Both the position numbers and the translations under genes were made by a program. This document shows, piece after piece, positions 26,608 to 33,926 of a stretch of 33,926 nt of DNA (its first letter is position 1; every line of letters begins with the position of its first letter). The DNA is from an uncultured Flammeovirgaceae bacterium. Its GTDB lineage: Bacteria; Bacteroidota; Bacteroidia; Cytophagales; Cyclobacteriaceae. The DNA lies in assembly GCA_937899105.1 (NCBI GenBank), contig CALBPF010000319.1, positions 1 to 33,926 on the forward strand, written 5' to 3'. A model generated the notes under the pieces. It ran no database searches and was not told the DNA's origin. It saw only the letters and a list, made by a program, of their open reading frames with translations.

Positions 26608-27681
26608 TTGATAAACGCTCACACTCACATATTTACACAAAAACATGTTCCGGATAAGTTTTTACCAGAAGCCGCTAAATGGCTGGCAGATCGGTTGCTA
26701 AAGAAGAACACGGCCAAATTCTTCAAGAAATTGAAAATGAATGCTCTGGCGGATCTAAGTTATAGATATTATACTTTTAAGGCTATAGGGGAAATAGGAG
26801 ATCAAAACGCCATTTTTAAACATTTGAGGGGATTCTATCCTGAAGACACATCAATTGTTGTGCTATCAATGGACATGGAATATATGGGCGCCGGTAAGGT
26901 TCCAGAGTCTTTTGAATTACAGCTTAAAGGGTTGGCTGATCTTAAAAAAATACATGGAAATAAGATCTTACCTTTTGTTTTTGCACATCCTGAAAGACCC
27001 AATATACTCGACATTGTAAAAAAACATATTGAGGACCCCGAGGCTCCCTTCAGTGGGATAAAAATATATCCGGCATTAGGTTATTTCCCAACGGATCCAA
27101 GGTTAGACGAAGTTTTTGCTTATGCAGAGGTCAATCAAATTCCAGTTATGACCCATTGCACAAGGGGCGGAGTTTTTTATAAAGGGAAACTGACGGTTGA
27201 GCGAAGAACAGATCCCGCAGATGGGAAAGAATACCCGAAAGCAAAGAATAGCAAATTTACAGAGGTGTACTCAGATCCTGATCGGTACAGAGCGCTCCTA
27301 AATAAATACCCGAAACTAAAAATATGTTTCGCTCATTTTGGCGGAGCCGGAGAATGGGATAAGTATCTGAACAATTCCTGGCACGGACAAGATAACGATG
27401 GCAAAAGCTGGTTCAGCAAAGTCAAAGAGCTTTTGATTGAATATGACAATGTGTATACCGATGTCTCTTATACCTTGTATGATTCAAAATACTATGGTCT
27501 TTTAAAAACTACTCTTATGGATTCGGTCTGCAGAAAAAAAGTCCTTTTCGGAACAGACTACTATATGCTGGAACAAGAAATAAGTGAGAGGGCGTTTGGC
27601 ATTAATCTGAGAGGCCATTTAGGTCAGAAAGACTTTGACCAAATTTCTATAACAAATGCAAAAGCTTATTTAAATCTCTGA
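26608..27681 (+). CDS. Amidohydrolase-2-family metal-dependent hydrolase
   Basis: 357 residues. The N-terminal INAHTHIFT supplies the HxH metal ligands. GIKIYPALGYFPTDP, VMTHCTRGG, ICFAHFGGAGEW and VLFGTDYYML supply the later His and Asp positions expected of a TIM-barrel amidohydrolase of the amidohydrolase_2 group, whose known members are hydrolases and decarboxylases. The start is TTG at 26608; no ATG fits, and this start places the HxH at the usual distance from the N-terminus. It lies 22 bases after the serine hydrolase and 4 bases before the ATG of the broken dipeptidase-like gene. The substrate is unknown. Confidence 0.87.
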   Translation: MINAHTHIFTQKHVPDKFLPEAAKWLADRLLKKNTAKFFKKLKMNALADLSYRYYTFKAIGEIGDQNAIFKHLRGFYPEDTSIVVLSMDMEYMGAGKVPESFELQLKGLADLKKIHGNKILPFVFAHPERPNILDIVKKHIEDPEAPFSGIKIYPALGYFPTDPRLDEVFAYAEVNQIPVMTHCTRGGVFYKGKLTVERRTDPADGKEYPKAKNSKFTEVYSDPDRYRALLNKYPKLKICFAHFGGAGEWDKYLNNSWHGQDNDGKSWFSKVKELLIEYDNVYTDVSYTLYDSKYYGLLKTTLMDSVCRKKVLFGTDYYMLEQEISERAFGINLRGHLGQKDFDQISITNAKAYLNL

Positions 27682-27685
27682 AGCC

Positions 27686-28698
27686 ATGTTTGCAGATACT
27701 CACGTACATCCCATGATAAAATATGTTCATAAGGAAAAAGATAACTTATGGAATTCATTCTAAGGGCCTTTAAGGTTAATAGAGTTACCTAAATAACCTT
27801 GTAGGCATACCAGCCTTTTCGCAATCTGACATGCGGCGGCTGGCGAAGGGGAATTTTCAACTGATTTTTTGTGCATTGCATCCGCAGAAACATTAGATCT
27901 TATTCACCAATGTCGGTAATTCAATAGATGACCTTGTAGACATTGCAGCTGTCTAAGTGATTTTCTATCCCTAAAAGGAGGATCGAAAAATACCGTGAAC
28001 CTGCATATGACCACTTTGAACAACTGGATATTGAACTTAAGACCTTGGTTAACGGGCAAAACCTTTCAGTATGACGGTAAATGGTAAGCCTTTAATTAAT
28101 GAAGACGGCTACAACCGGTAGATGATGACAATGAATACGATGACAGTGTCTCCTCTAACCTGTGGAGTATAAGCCTCTATGACGATGAAGTCATTCGAAT
28201 CCATGAAAAAAAGGCCTTATCGGATTAATCATGGACCAGCGTGTATTGGCTGGTATCGAAAAAATAAAGCAGCTCAAATGCCGACTGGATGAAATATCTT
28301 ATGATGGAGACAATCCTTTTGAAGGGCTGGATAAAGATGAAGCCTGGTTCAAAATGGTCTTTGATCAAATAGTACACATTGTAAATACAGTCATAAAGTG
28401 ATAACTAGTAATTCGCTGGTGGACAAAAAGCTGATTTGGGATCGTATTTGTATAGGCAGTGACTTTGACGGACAAATAGATTCGATCAATGCGTTTAAGA
28501 AGGCCACCGACTTCTATGATTACAGGGACGAGCCCACTGATTGTCCGGATAAATCCGAGAATGGCCAGTTAAACCAACTGATGTATCTTAAAAGTACAGT
28601 TAACATAATCGTACTATTGATCATTACGGGTCTGGGGGCTCTATATCGGCACCATAGGATTCATCCGTGAAGACTTAAAGAGTCCCAAGGTGAAGTAA
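27686..28698 (+). pseudogene. Degraded membrane-dipeptidase-like (M19) gene
   Basis: About 1 kb of decayed coding sequence. ATG 27686 opens a frame reading FADTHVHPMIKYVHKEK, which stops within 26 codons. Further pieces in other frames read GIPAFSQSDMRRLAKGN and IFCALHP (27802-27882), RIEKYREPAYDHFEQLDIEL (27978-28038), MDQRVLAGIEKIKQLK (28230 on) and WDRICIGSDFDGQIDS (28436 on). The early DTHVHP and the late GSDFDG are the metal-site landmarks of M19-like dipeptidases. The last piece ends in a hydrophobic stretch and a frame closing at TAA 28696-28698. Several frameshifts and stops make it a clear pseudogene, and some segments may be deleted. It was the fifth gene of the cassette. Confidence 0.75.
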
Positions 28699-28754
28699 AA
28701 ATCAACAAATCATTACGATCACTTAACAATCTAACCTTTTGGGAGGTAACTCGT

Positions 28755-28762
28755 TATCTTTG
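28755..28762 (+). promoter_or_regulatory. Promoter -7 box for the small helical protein
   Basis: TATCTTTG matches TAnnTTTG and lies 18 bases before ATG 28781. The -33 position shows no good TTTG. It supports the ATG rather than the TTG at 28739 as start. Confidence 0.45.
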
Positions 28763-28780
28763 ACTATAACCACTACCACT

Positions 28781-28978
28781 ATGAATGCTATAGTTAAAAA
28801 ACAGGCTATCCTCCAATCGTTGGATTCCATGAATACGGCAGAAATGGATGACGTGTTGGATTACATTAAGCAGTTGCTTTACAACGAGCGCCTTGATCGC
28901 GATTATCAGACATTTAAGAAAAATGCTATGGATCAGATCAATAAGGCCCTACATGGTGACGAGCAGCTCGCCGTTTAG
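28781..28978 (+). CDS. Small helical protein, unknown
   Basis: 65 residues from ATG 28781. It is all-helical by appearance: KKQAILQSLDSMNTAEMDDV continues into a helix with YIKQLLYN, then a charged helix with DYQTFKKNAMDQINKAL. The shape resembles small antitoxin-like or regulatory proteins common in Bacteroidota, but no toxin gene adjoins it, so this is only a resemblance. It is preceded by a promoter box and ends 3 bases before the convergent end of the pseudouridine synthase gene. Confidence 0.65.
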   Translation: MNAIVKKQAILQSLDSMNTAEMDDVLDYIKQLLYNERLDRDYQTFKKNAMDQINKALHGDEQLAV

Positions 28979-28981
28979 TAC

Positions 28982-29998
28982 CTAGTTGTATTGTACGTAA
29001 TTGCGCCACTTTTCCAGAGCCTCCTTCATATCATTCGGAAGATCTGAAGAGAACTGCATACGCTCTTTTGTAACGGGATGAATGAAGCCGAGAGATTTGG
29101 CATGTAGCGCCTGCCTTGAAATTATTTTAAAGCAGTTTTCTACAAAGCCCTTGTATTTTGAAAACTGAGTACCTTTCACAATTGTATCACCGCCATAAGT
29201 GGCATCATTAAAAAGGGGGTGCCCGAGGTATTTCATATGAGCACGGATTTGATGCGTACGTCCTGTTTCCAGGTTACATTTGATTAGGCTCACATATCTT
29301 AATTCTTCTAGCGCCTCATAATGCGTTATTGCATGTCGACCAATGGAGTTATCCTCAAAAGCCATTGTTACCCTCCTATCTTTTGGACTTCTTCCGAGGT
29401 TAATATTTATTGTTCCCGATGATGGTTCCGGTATTCCCCATACAATAGCATGATAAGTCCGTTCAATATTATGATCGAAGAATTGCTTGGCAAGACCAGT
29501 CATAGCGGCCTCTGTTTTAGCGATTACCAACAGCCCGGAAGTATCTTTATCGATCCTATGTACCAGCCCGGGCCGACCATCATTGCCTTTCATTTCAGGT
29601 AAATTCTGGAAATGATACGTAAGGGCATTTACCAGTGTTCCGGACCAATTTTGATAAGCGGGATGCACAACCATACCAGCTTCTTTATTTACCACCAAGA
29701 GGTATTCATCCTCATATACAATATTAAGAGGAATATCTTCCGGAACTACTTCGGTATCTCTCGGTGGTACCCGTATCAAAATTATTATTTCGTCATTTGG
29801 GTGTACTTTATAATTGGGTTTAACATCACTACCATTTACTTTTACAAAACCATCTTTAATTGCCACCTGAAGTTTATTTCTAGTAACGTTGGGCAGGCGG
29901 TCCATTAGGAACTTGTCAATTCTTAGAAGCGCCTGATTGGGATCTGCTACTATGCGCTGGTGCTCATAAAGCTCATCGGTAGTTTCTTCAACACTCAT
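28982..29998 (-). CDS. RluD-family 23S rRNA pseudouridine synthase
   Basis: 338 residues from ATG 29998. An earlier in-frame start at 30064 would only translate bases that belong, in another frame, to the end of the upstream CpcT-like gene. An S4 RNA-binding domain (about 20-85, LLRIDKFLMDRLPNVTRN to DGFVKVNGSDVKPNYKV) precedes the catalytic domain. That domain contains LLVVNKEAGMVVHPA, the catalytic Asp in VHRIDKDTSGLLVIAKT, and GRTHQIRAHMKYLGHPLFND. It converts uridines to pseudouridine, probably in 23S rRNA, and RluD is the closest named relative. Its ATG lies 1 base after the final stop of the broken CpcT-like gene, so it is the last gene of a three-gene operon. Confidence 0.94.
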   Translation of the reverse strand: MSVEETTDELYEHQRIVADPNQALLRIDKFLMDRLPNVTRNKLQVAIKDGFVKVNGSDVKPNYKVHPNDEIIILIRVPPRDTEVVPEDIPLNIVYEDEYLLVVNKEAGMVVHPAYQNWSGTLVNALTYHFQNLPEMKGNDGRPGLVHRIDKDTSGLLVIAKTEAAMTGLAKQFFDHNIERTYHAIVWGIPEPSSGTININLGRSPKDRRVTMAFEDNSIGRHAITHYEALEELRYVSLIKCNLETGRTHQIRAHMKYLGHPLFNDATYGGDTIVKGTQFSKYKGFVENCFKIISRQALHAKSLGFIHPVTKERMQFSSDLPNDMKEALEKWRNYVQYN

Positions 29999-29999
29999 A

Positions 30000-30611
30000 T
30001 TACGGTCTTCGTTTGAAGATACATGGTCCTTTCTCCGCACCTCAAACTTGTTCACCTTGTGCATATAAGCCTTGATCGCAACTGGTTAGCTGAGTGGCCG
30101 TTTACACTACCTTTGACGTGTCGTATGAGGCGCCAAGCAGTTCACTGTTACAGGCCCTTACCCCCATTTGCCCTTCAAATCCATTCTCTGTTTTTAGAAG
30201 GATTACTTCACAACCTACCTTTAATTCCAAAGAATCTGGTGTTAAGCCAGACAACGGGTCGTCAAGTTTATAGTCACCTGCAAATCGCATAGGGTCCTTG
30301 ATGAGATAGATAGCGCTGACATATTCTTTAGTCTCATTTATTGATAATTGATAAACTCTTTGTCGGTACGGGAGATCCAGTTGTGAGGCAGCGGCCTGTT
30401 CCACATAGAGCCACCTTCCATTATAACCTTTATTTTCCCATATAGGACTAACATTAAGATGAATATTGGAATAAGAAGAATCTTTTAGAGACTGGTCTCT
30501 ACTATTAAAACTTCCGACAAGGTAGGACTCTAAAAGGCCAAGGATCTTTTCATCTTCTGTTCTACAAGCAAAGGATAATAATAGTAAGGCTAGCGCCCAG
30601 CTGTATCTCAT
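30000..30611 (-). pseudogene. CpcT/CpeT-like lipoprotein gene with two in-frame stops
   Basis: The open part (30102-30611, 169 residues) has a signal sequence ending in SFAC and a CpcT/CpeT-like body: HLNVSPIW, GRWLYVEQAAAS, LPYRQRVYQL, IYLIKDPMRFAG, LKVGCEVILLK and LLGASYDTSKVV. The family normally continues for about 35 residues with a SWDRG...VWGA...F-type ending. The same frame does continue past TAA (30104-30102) as TATQLTSCDQGLYAQ, then GEQV*GAEKGPCIFKRRP, to a final TAA at 30000-30002. The TGA (30044-30042) stands where Trp is expected, and SCDQG has Cys where Trp is usual. Total length, 203 codons, fits the family. Outside cyanobacteria these proteins have no established role. It lies 13 bases after the metalloprotease and 1 base before the RluD-like gene. 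A shortened protein may still be made. Confidence 0.75.
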
Positions 30612-30624
30612 TTAAATCAGTCTT

Positions 30625-33108
30625 TTAATATATAAAGCTAGGGCTTTCGCATCTATACCTCATACCAATAGGTGAACCGGCCGGAGGGTCGAGAGGGCTG
30701 CTAAATTCAAAGTCTTCAGGACGCTTAAAATAGCGTTGAATAACCAACTCAAGGTACTCATAATGTGCCCTGGTACCTCGATTAGCTGCCGGCTTGGCTT
30801 TTAACCAATCAGCTAGCCTGTTCAAATGGAGATTAGCGAGGGCTTTAACCTGGGGGCCACTATCATCATTAGCGCTTAACTTAATCAGGTTTTCCACTAC
30901 AAGGGAATTTACAGTTCTTTGAATCTCACCCGGATATCCCTCCATAATTTTGCTCCTGACAGTTTCAGAGATCAGCCTATGTAATATATCATTAAGGTTC
31001 GGTTGATCACTATTTCGAGCGCCATACTCGATCAGTCGCTGAGCCCGTGCCGGATTAAGGAGCAATGACAAAGTCATATTGGCCGCGCTTTCGGCGGCGC
31101 CTAAAGGATCAAAAGTTAAACCTGTTCTGATATTAATTATTTCACGACTTCGTGAATAGCCCATGGGTCGCGGAGGGATCATTTTGATTACCTTTTCCGG
31201 CAGCGCCAGATATTCAGCGCTTAGCGTTGCCAAAAGAGCATCAATGGCTTTCATTTGTTCTTCCCTGGTGACAAACTCTGTGATAGGTTGTCCATCTCCT
31301 CGTAGCGCATAACGGTAATTTAAACCTCCCACAAGCTTAACAGCCGCCTCGGTTTGATACCTATGAAAGAAATATATAGGGGCCAATACTTCTTCCAGTT
31401 TGGCATAAGCTACTCCTTTTCTAATGTTCTTCTCTCCGAAATTTTTTAAGGCTATTTTTCTAACCTCAAGCACGTGCATCAGTTCTTCAGACGCATTTTT
31501 ACCATTGTCCCAAAGATGAGCGTAAGGGTGAGCGCCACTTTGTGGTCGCGCATCCTGATCCGATATAAAAGTAAGCCCTTCTTTAAATGAGTTCTGGATA
31601 ATCTTTTCCAATTCAGCATTCTCATTTACGCCTTCCGGGAAATCCTGATAGCCATATATCACACTGACTTTATCCCAAGCGCCAATCTTATCATCATAAG
31701 CGTTTGATAAATCTATTTTACCATCTTTAATTTGGGCAACCGGATGGGGATAATCCATAACAGAGGCCCTACCTTCTGTGCTAGAGGAATAGCTATGTGC
31801 CAGGCCAATAGTGTGGCCTACTTCATGAGCTGAAAGCTGTCTTAATCGCGCCAAAGCCATTTCCTCCATTGCTGAAGGCGCCTCTGTCCCGTCTTCATAC
31901 GGTGCTAAAAGCCCCTCGGCAATTAGAAAATCTTGCCTTACCCGTAAAGAACCAAGTAACACGTGGCCTTTAATGATCTCTCCAGTTCTTGGATCAGTAA
32001 CAGAACTGCCATAAGACCAGCCTCGAGTGGATCGGTGTACCCAGTTGATTAGATTATATCGTACATCCATCGGATCGGCATCCTCAGGTAACATTTTTAC
32101 CTGGAAAGCATCTTTATATCCGGCAGCCTCAAAAGCCTGGTTCCACCATCTTGCACCATCCAAAAGCGCTGATCTTATGGGCTCAGGGGTTCCGCGATCT
32201 AAATAGTAGATGATTGGCTCCACGGCTTCACTAACAGCGGCTGAAGGGTCTTTCTTTTTTAGCCGATGTCTTGTAATAAACCTTTTTTCAATGTCTTCAC
32301 TGATCGGGGTGGCGTAGTCCATATACATTGTGGCATAATACCCCGTTCTGGGGTCAAACTTCCTGGGGGTGTAGTCATCATCAGGAAGTTCTACGAATGA
32401 GTGATGTTGTCTAACAGTGAAACTTGTATTAGTAGGCGTCACACTACGAATATATCTACCTGCAGGTGAGCCCTTAAAAGTGAGCGTGGTTTCAAATTCG
32501 GAATTTTTCGGGAAGTTCTTGGTTCGCTCTAAATAAAAGGCAGATCGGCTTTTATCGACAGAGTAATTTCCTTGTCTGGAATTCTTTAAACGACCAACGA
32601 CATTGTGAGCATCCTGCATTAGAAAATCAGTGGCATCAACTAATACTTTCCCGTTTTCTTCGGTGATCAGTTTAAATCCCCATAATACGGATTTTGCGAA
32701 TGCATCTTCTACAGCCTTGCGCTCGTCTTCATTATCGCTCAATGCTCGGTATCTATAATTTGGCTGAACGAGCAATATCTTGGGTCCTCTACGATCAAAT
32801 TTCACCACCCGTTCATTTCCTAACTGGTTGCGGTCAAGTCCGATATCATTTGAACCGACTCCCGAAGCCAGTGAGTTGACATACAAAAATTCCTGATCGA
32901 ACTTATCAATCTCTACTAAGATCTTATCTTCCTTCTCGTTGTAATAGAAGTTGAAAAACCCCTCATACTTCTTCATACCGTTCGTTTTTAAGGCTATGGC
33001 TGAGGTATTTGTATTGGCTACAGGCTTCTTTTTTCGTTGGGCTATGGAATTAGAGATAGCAGTGCATCCTAAAAAAAGAATGATTGATAGGGTAAGGCTT
33101 TTGTTCAT
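30625..33108 (-). CDS. Exported zinc metalloprotease (DUF5117/DUF5118 type)
   Basis: 827 residues from ATG 33108; the frame extends upstream to 33162, but this ATG gives the expected signal peptide (MNKSLTLSIILFLGC then SIAQ). Before the catalytic part lie the DUF5118/5117-like regions (YEGFFNFYYNEKEDKILVEI, FLYVNSLASGVGSNDIGLDR, VRQHHSFVELPDDDYTPR). The zinc site is SAHEVGHTIGLAHS near residue 424, followed by a Met-turn-like SVMDYP, which is the metzincin arrangement HExxHxxGxxH. A long helical C-terminal part completes the protein. These proteins are common in Bacteroidota and probably act in the periplasm or at the surface; substrates are unknown. It is the first gene of the operon with the CpcT-like and RluD-like genes. 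Confidence 0.92.
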   Translation of the reverse strand: MNKSLTLSIILFLGCTAISNSIAQRKKKPVANTNTSAIALKTNGMKKYEGFFNFYYNEKEDKILVEIDKFDQEFLYVNSLASGVGSNDIGLDRNQLGNERVVKFDRRGPKILLVQPNYRYRALSDNEDERKAVEDAFAKSVLWGFKLITEENGKVLVDATDFLMQDAHNVVGRLKNSRQGNYSVDKSRSAFYLERTKNFPKNSEFETTLTFKGSPAGRYIRSVTPTNTSFTVRQHHSFVELPDDDYTPRKFDPRTGYYATMYMDYATPISEDIEKRFITRHRLKKKDPSAAVSEAVEPIIYYLDRGTPEPIRSALLDGARWWNQAFEAAGYKDAFQVKMLPEDADPMDVRYNLINWVHRSTRGWSYGSSVTDPRTGEIIKGHVLLGSLRVRQDFLIAEGLLAPYEDGTEAPSAMEEMALARLRQLSAHEVGHTIGLAHSYSSSTEGRASVMDYPHPVAQIKDGKIDLSNAYDDKIGAWDKVSVIYGYQDFPEGVNENAELEKIIQNSFKEGLTFISDQDARPQSGAHPYAHLWDNGKNASEELMHVLEVRKIALKNFGEKNIRKGVAYAKLEEVLAPIYFFHRYQTEAAVKLVGGLNYRYALRGDGQPITEFVTREEQMKAIDALLATLSAEYLALPEKVIKMIPPRPMGYSRSREIINIRTGLTFDPLGAAESAANMTLSLLLNPARAQRLIEYGARNSDQPNLNDILHRLISETVRSKIMEGYPGEIQRTVNSLVVENLIKLSANDDSGPQVKALANLHLNRLADWLKAKPAANRGTRAHYEYLELVIQRYFKRPEDFEFSSPLDPPAGSPIGMRYRCESPSFIY

Positions 33109-33223
33109 AGTTCCGATTTGTTGTAGTCTGATAAATGTATAAATTAATGAAGGGCCAAGCAATCAAATTTATTCTGAGTGGAAAAATTTCGAACTACCTG
33201 TGTCTTTCTATAAACAAGTGATT

Positions 33224-33823
33224 ATGCCTTTGATCATTGACCTGAACAAGTTGAATACTTCCAGACATATGACCGATGAAGAGATCGCCGTTGAACAGCG
33301 AATCATTGAGGTGTCGAAAAGAGATGTGCAGAAATTCAGAGCAATCTATGATCGTTATTTTGAGGATATTTTTGAGTTCATTTATCGTAGGACGGATGAT
33401 GAGCAACTGGCTGATGATCTCTGTTCGCAAACATTTGTAAAAGCGCTGGAGAATTTAAAGCGGTATGAGTTTAGGGGATTGCCCTTTTCAGCCTGGCTTT
33501 ATCGTATTGCTACAAATGAGGTGAATAAACATTTTAATAAGAAGAATAGAAACAGGGTGTTTAGCCTGGAGGAAGAGCGGGTAAAAGAGCTGATGGAAAC
33601 CGATGATGAAGGGTTTACCGATGCCCAAATTCAACAGGTGAGGGAGATACTCAATAATCTGCCAACAGCTACTATGGAGATTTTAGAGTTAAGGTTCTTC
33701 GAAGGGCTAGGCTTTAAAGAGATCGCCTATATCCTGAACATTGGTGAGAGTGGCGCCAAAATGCGACTCTACAGGGCAGTTGAGAAATTAAGGGTCCAGT
33801 TTAATTTAAATTGGAAAGAATAA
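33224..33823 (+). CDS. ECF-type sigma-70 family RNA polymerase sigma factor
   Basis: 199 residues from ATG 33224; GTG 33200 and ATG 33269 are alternatives. A weak TACCTGTG box at 33195-33202 favours a start after 33208. Region 2 is visible in FRAIYDRYFEDIFEFIYRRT, EQLADDLCSQTFVKAL and FSAWLYRIATNEVNKHF. Region 4 is visible in LPTATMEILELRFFEGLGFK and EIAYILNIGESGAKMRLYRA. It is not the FecI type: no FecR or TonB receptor adjoins it. Its stop overlaps the ATG of the next ORF (TAATG), which suggests translational coupling to a partner, possibly its anti-sigma factor. Confidence 0.9.
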   Translation: MPLIIDLNKLNTSRHMTDEEIAVEQRIIEVSKRDVQKFRAIYDRYFEDIFEFIYRRTDDEQLADDLCSQTFVKALENLKRYEFRGLPFSAWLYRIATNEVNKHFNKKNRNRVFSLEEERVKELMETDDEGFTDAQIQQVREILNNLPTATMEILELRFFEGLGFKEIAYILNIGESGAKMRLYRAVEKLRVQFNLNWKE

Positions 33824-33926
33824 TGGGACGACACGAAATACGGTTACGTAGGTATAAGATGACTTCAAGAAGAATAGAAGGACATAAGAATTACTATGAT
33901 GTGATGAAGAAACATCAGCGTGGTAG
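33823..33926 (+). CDS. Partial ORF coupled to the sigma factor gene
   Basis: ATG 33823 overlaps the sigma-factor stop (TAATG), and the frame stays open to the window end, giving 34 codons. The visible part is short and strongly basic: MGRHEIRLRRYKMTSRRIEG, then a segment with NYYDVMKKHQRG. No domain can be named. By position it could be the cognate anti-sigma or membrane partner, but this is only inferred. Confidence 0.55.
   Translation, partial: MGRHEIRLRRYKMTSRRIEGHKNYYDVMKKHQRG

Noticed and set aside
28781..28978. Toxin-antitoxin module
   Set aside because: The small helical protein resembles an antitoxin in size, but no toxin-like ORF adjoins it on either strand.
29999..30064. Upstream start for the RluD-like protein adding 22 residues
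   Set aside because: Those bases encode the C-terminal tail of the CpcT-like gene in another frame, and the ATG at 29998 begins directly after that gene's final TAA.

Overview
The window looks like a chromosomal segment of a Bacteroidota bacterium, most likely Cytophagales (Fulvivirga/Marivirga-like; the genus is a guess). The reasons are AT-rich DNA, almost no Shine-Dalgarno sequences, several matches to the Bacteroidota promoter box TAnnTTTG, a FecI/FecR/TonB-receptor signalling set, an infB N-terminus with GLxVVGKIDL repeats, and families typical of the phylum (HEXXH metalloprotease of the DUF5117/5118 type, PRYFNTPNQ-type trans-sulfuration enzyme, CpcT/CpeT-like lipoprotein).

Layout. 1-402: a small membrane-protein ORF with a damaged or missing start, running tail-to-tail into the receptor. 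354-5708 (minus): aspartokinase, then ECF sigma, FecR anti-sigma and a FecA-type TonB-dependent receptor in one direction. 5910-11276 (minus): a three-TM protein with a cysteine-less ribbon-like domain, then infB, nusA and rimP; rimP has a well-formed promoter followed at once by an intrinsic-terminator hairpin. 11403-17084: two M28-family metallopeptidases (plus) around gcvP (minus). 17136-20060 (minus): oxyR, a trans-sulfuration-type PLP enzyme interrupted by three in-frame TAA codons, and a fructosamine-kinase-family gene. 20236-23435 (plus): a small Cys-containing protein, a 7-TM protein/histidine kinase/response regulator trio, and a receiver-only protein that has lost its phosphorylation residues. 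23909-28698 (plus): an uncharacterised cassette of a membrane protein, a small glycine-rich protein, a serine hydrolase, an amidohydrolase and the wreck of a membrane-dipeptidase-like gene, preceded by three inverted repeats. 28781-28978 (plus): a small helical protein. 29998-33108 (minus operon): zinc metalloprotease, CpcT/CpeT-like lipoprotein broken by two in-frame stops, and an RluD-family pseudouridine synthase. 33224-end (plus): ECF-like sigma factor and the start of a coupled downstream ORF.

Housekeeping blocks (rimP-nusA-infB, gcvP, lysC, rluD-like) are intact, and the regulatory blocks are ordinary for the phylum. The unusual features are two genes whose reading frame is complete from end to end but carries only in-frame stop codons. 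One has three TAA codons, each where tyrosine is expected; the other has a TAA plus a TGA at an expected tryptophan. The other points of interest are the unrecognised hydrolase cassette at 23.9-28.7 kb and the possible attenuator in front of rimP. No tRNA, rRNA, CRISPR array or insertion sequence was recognised.
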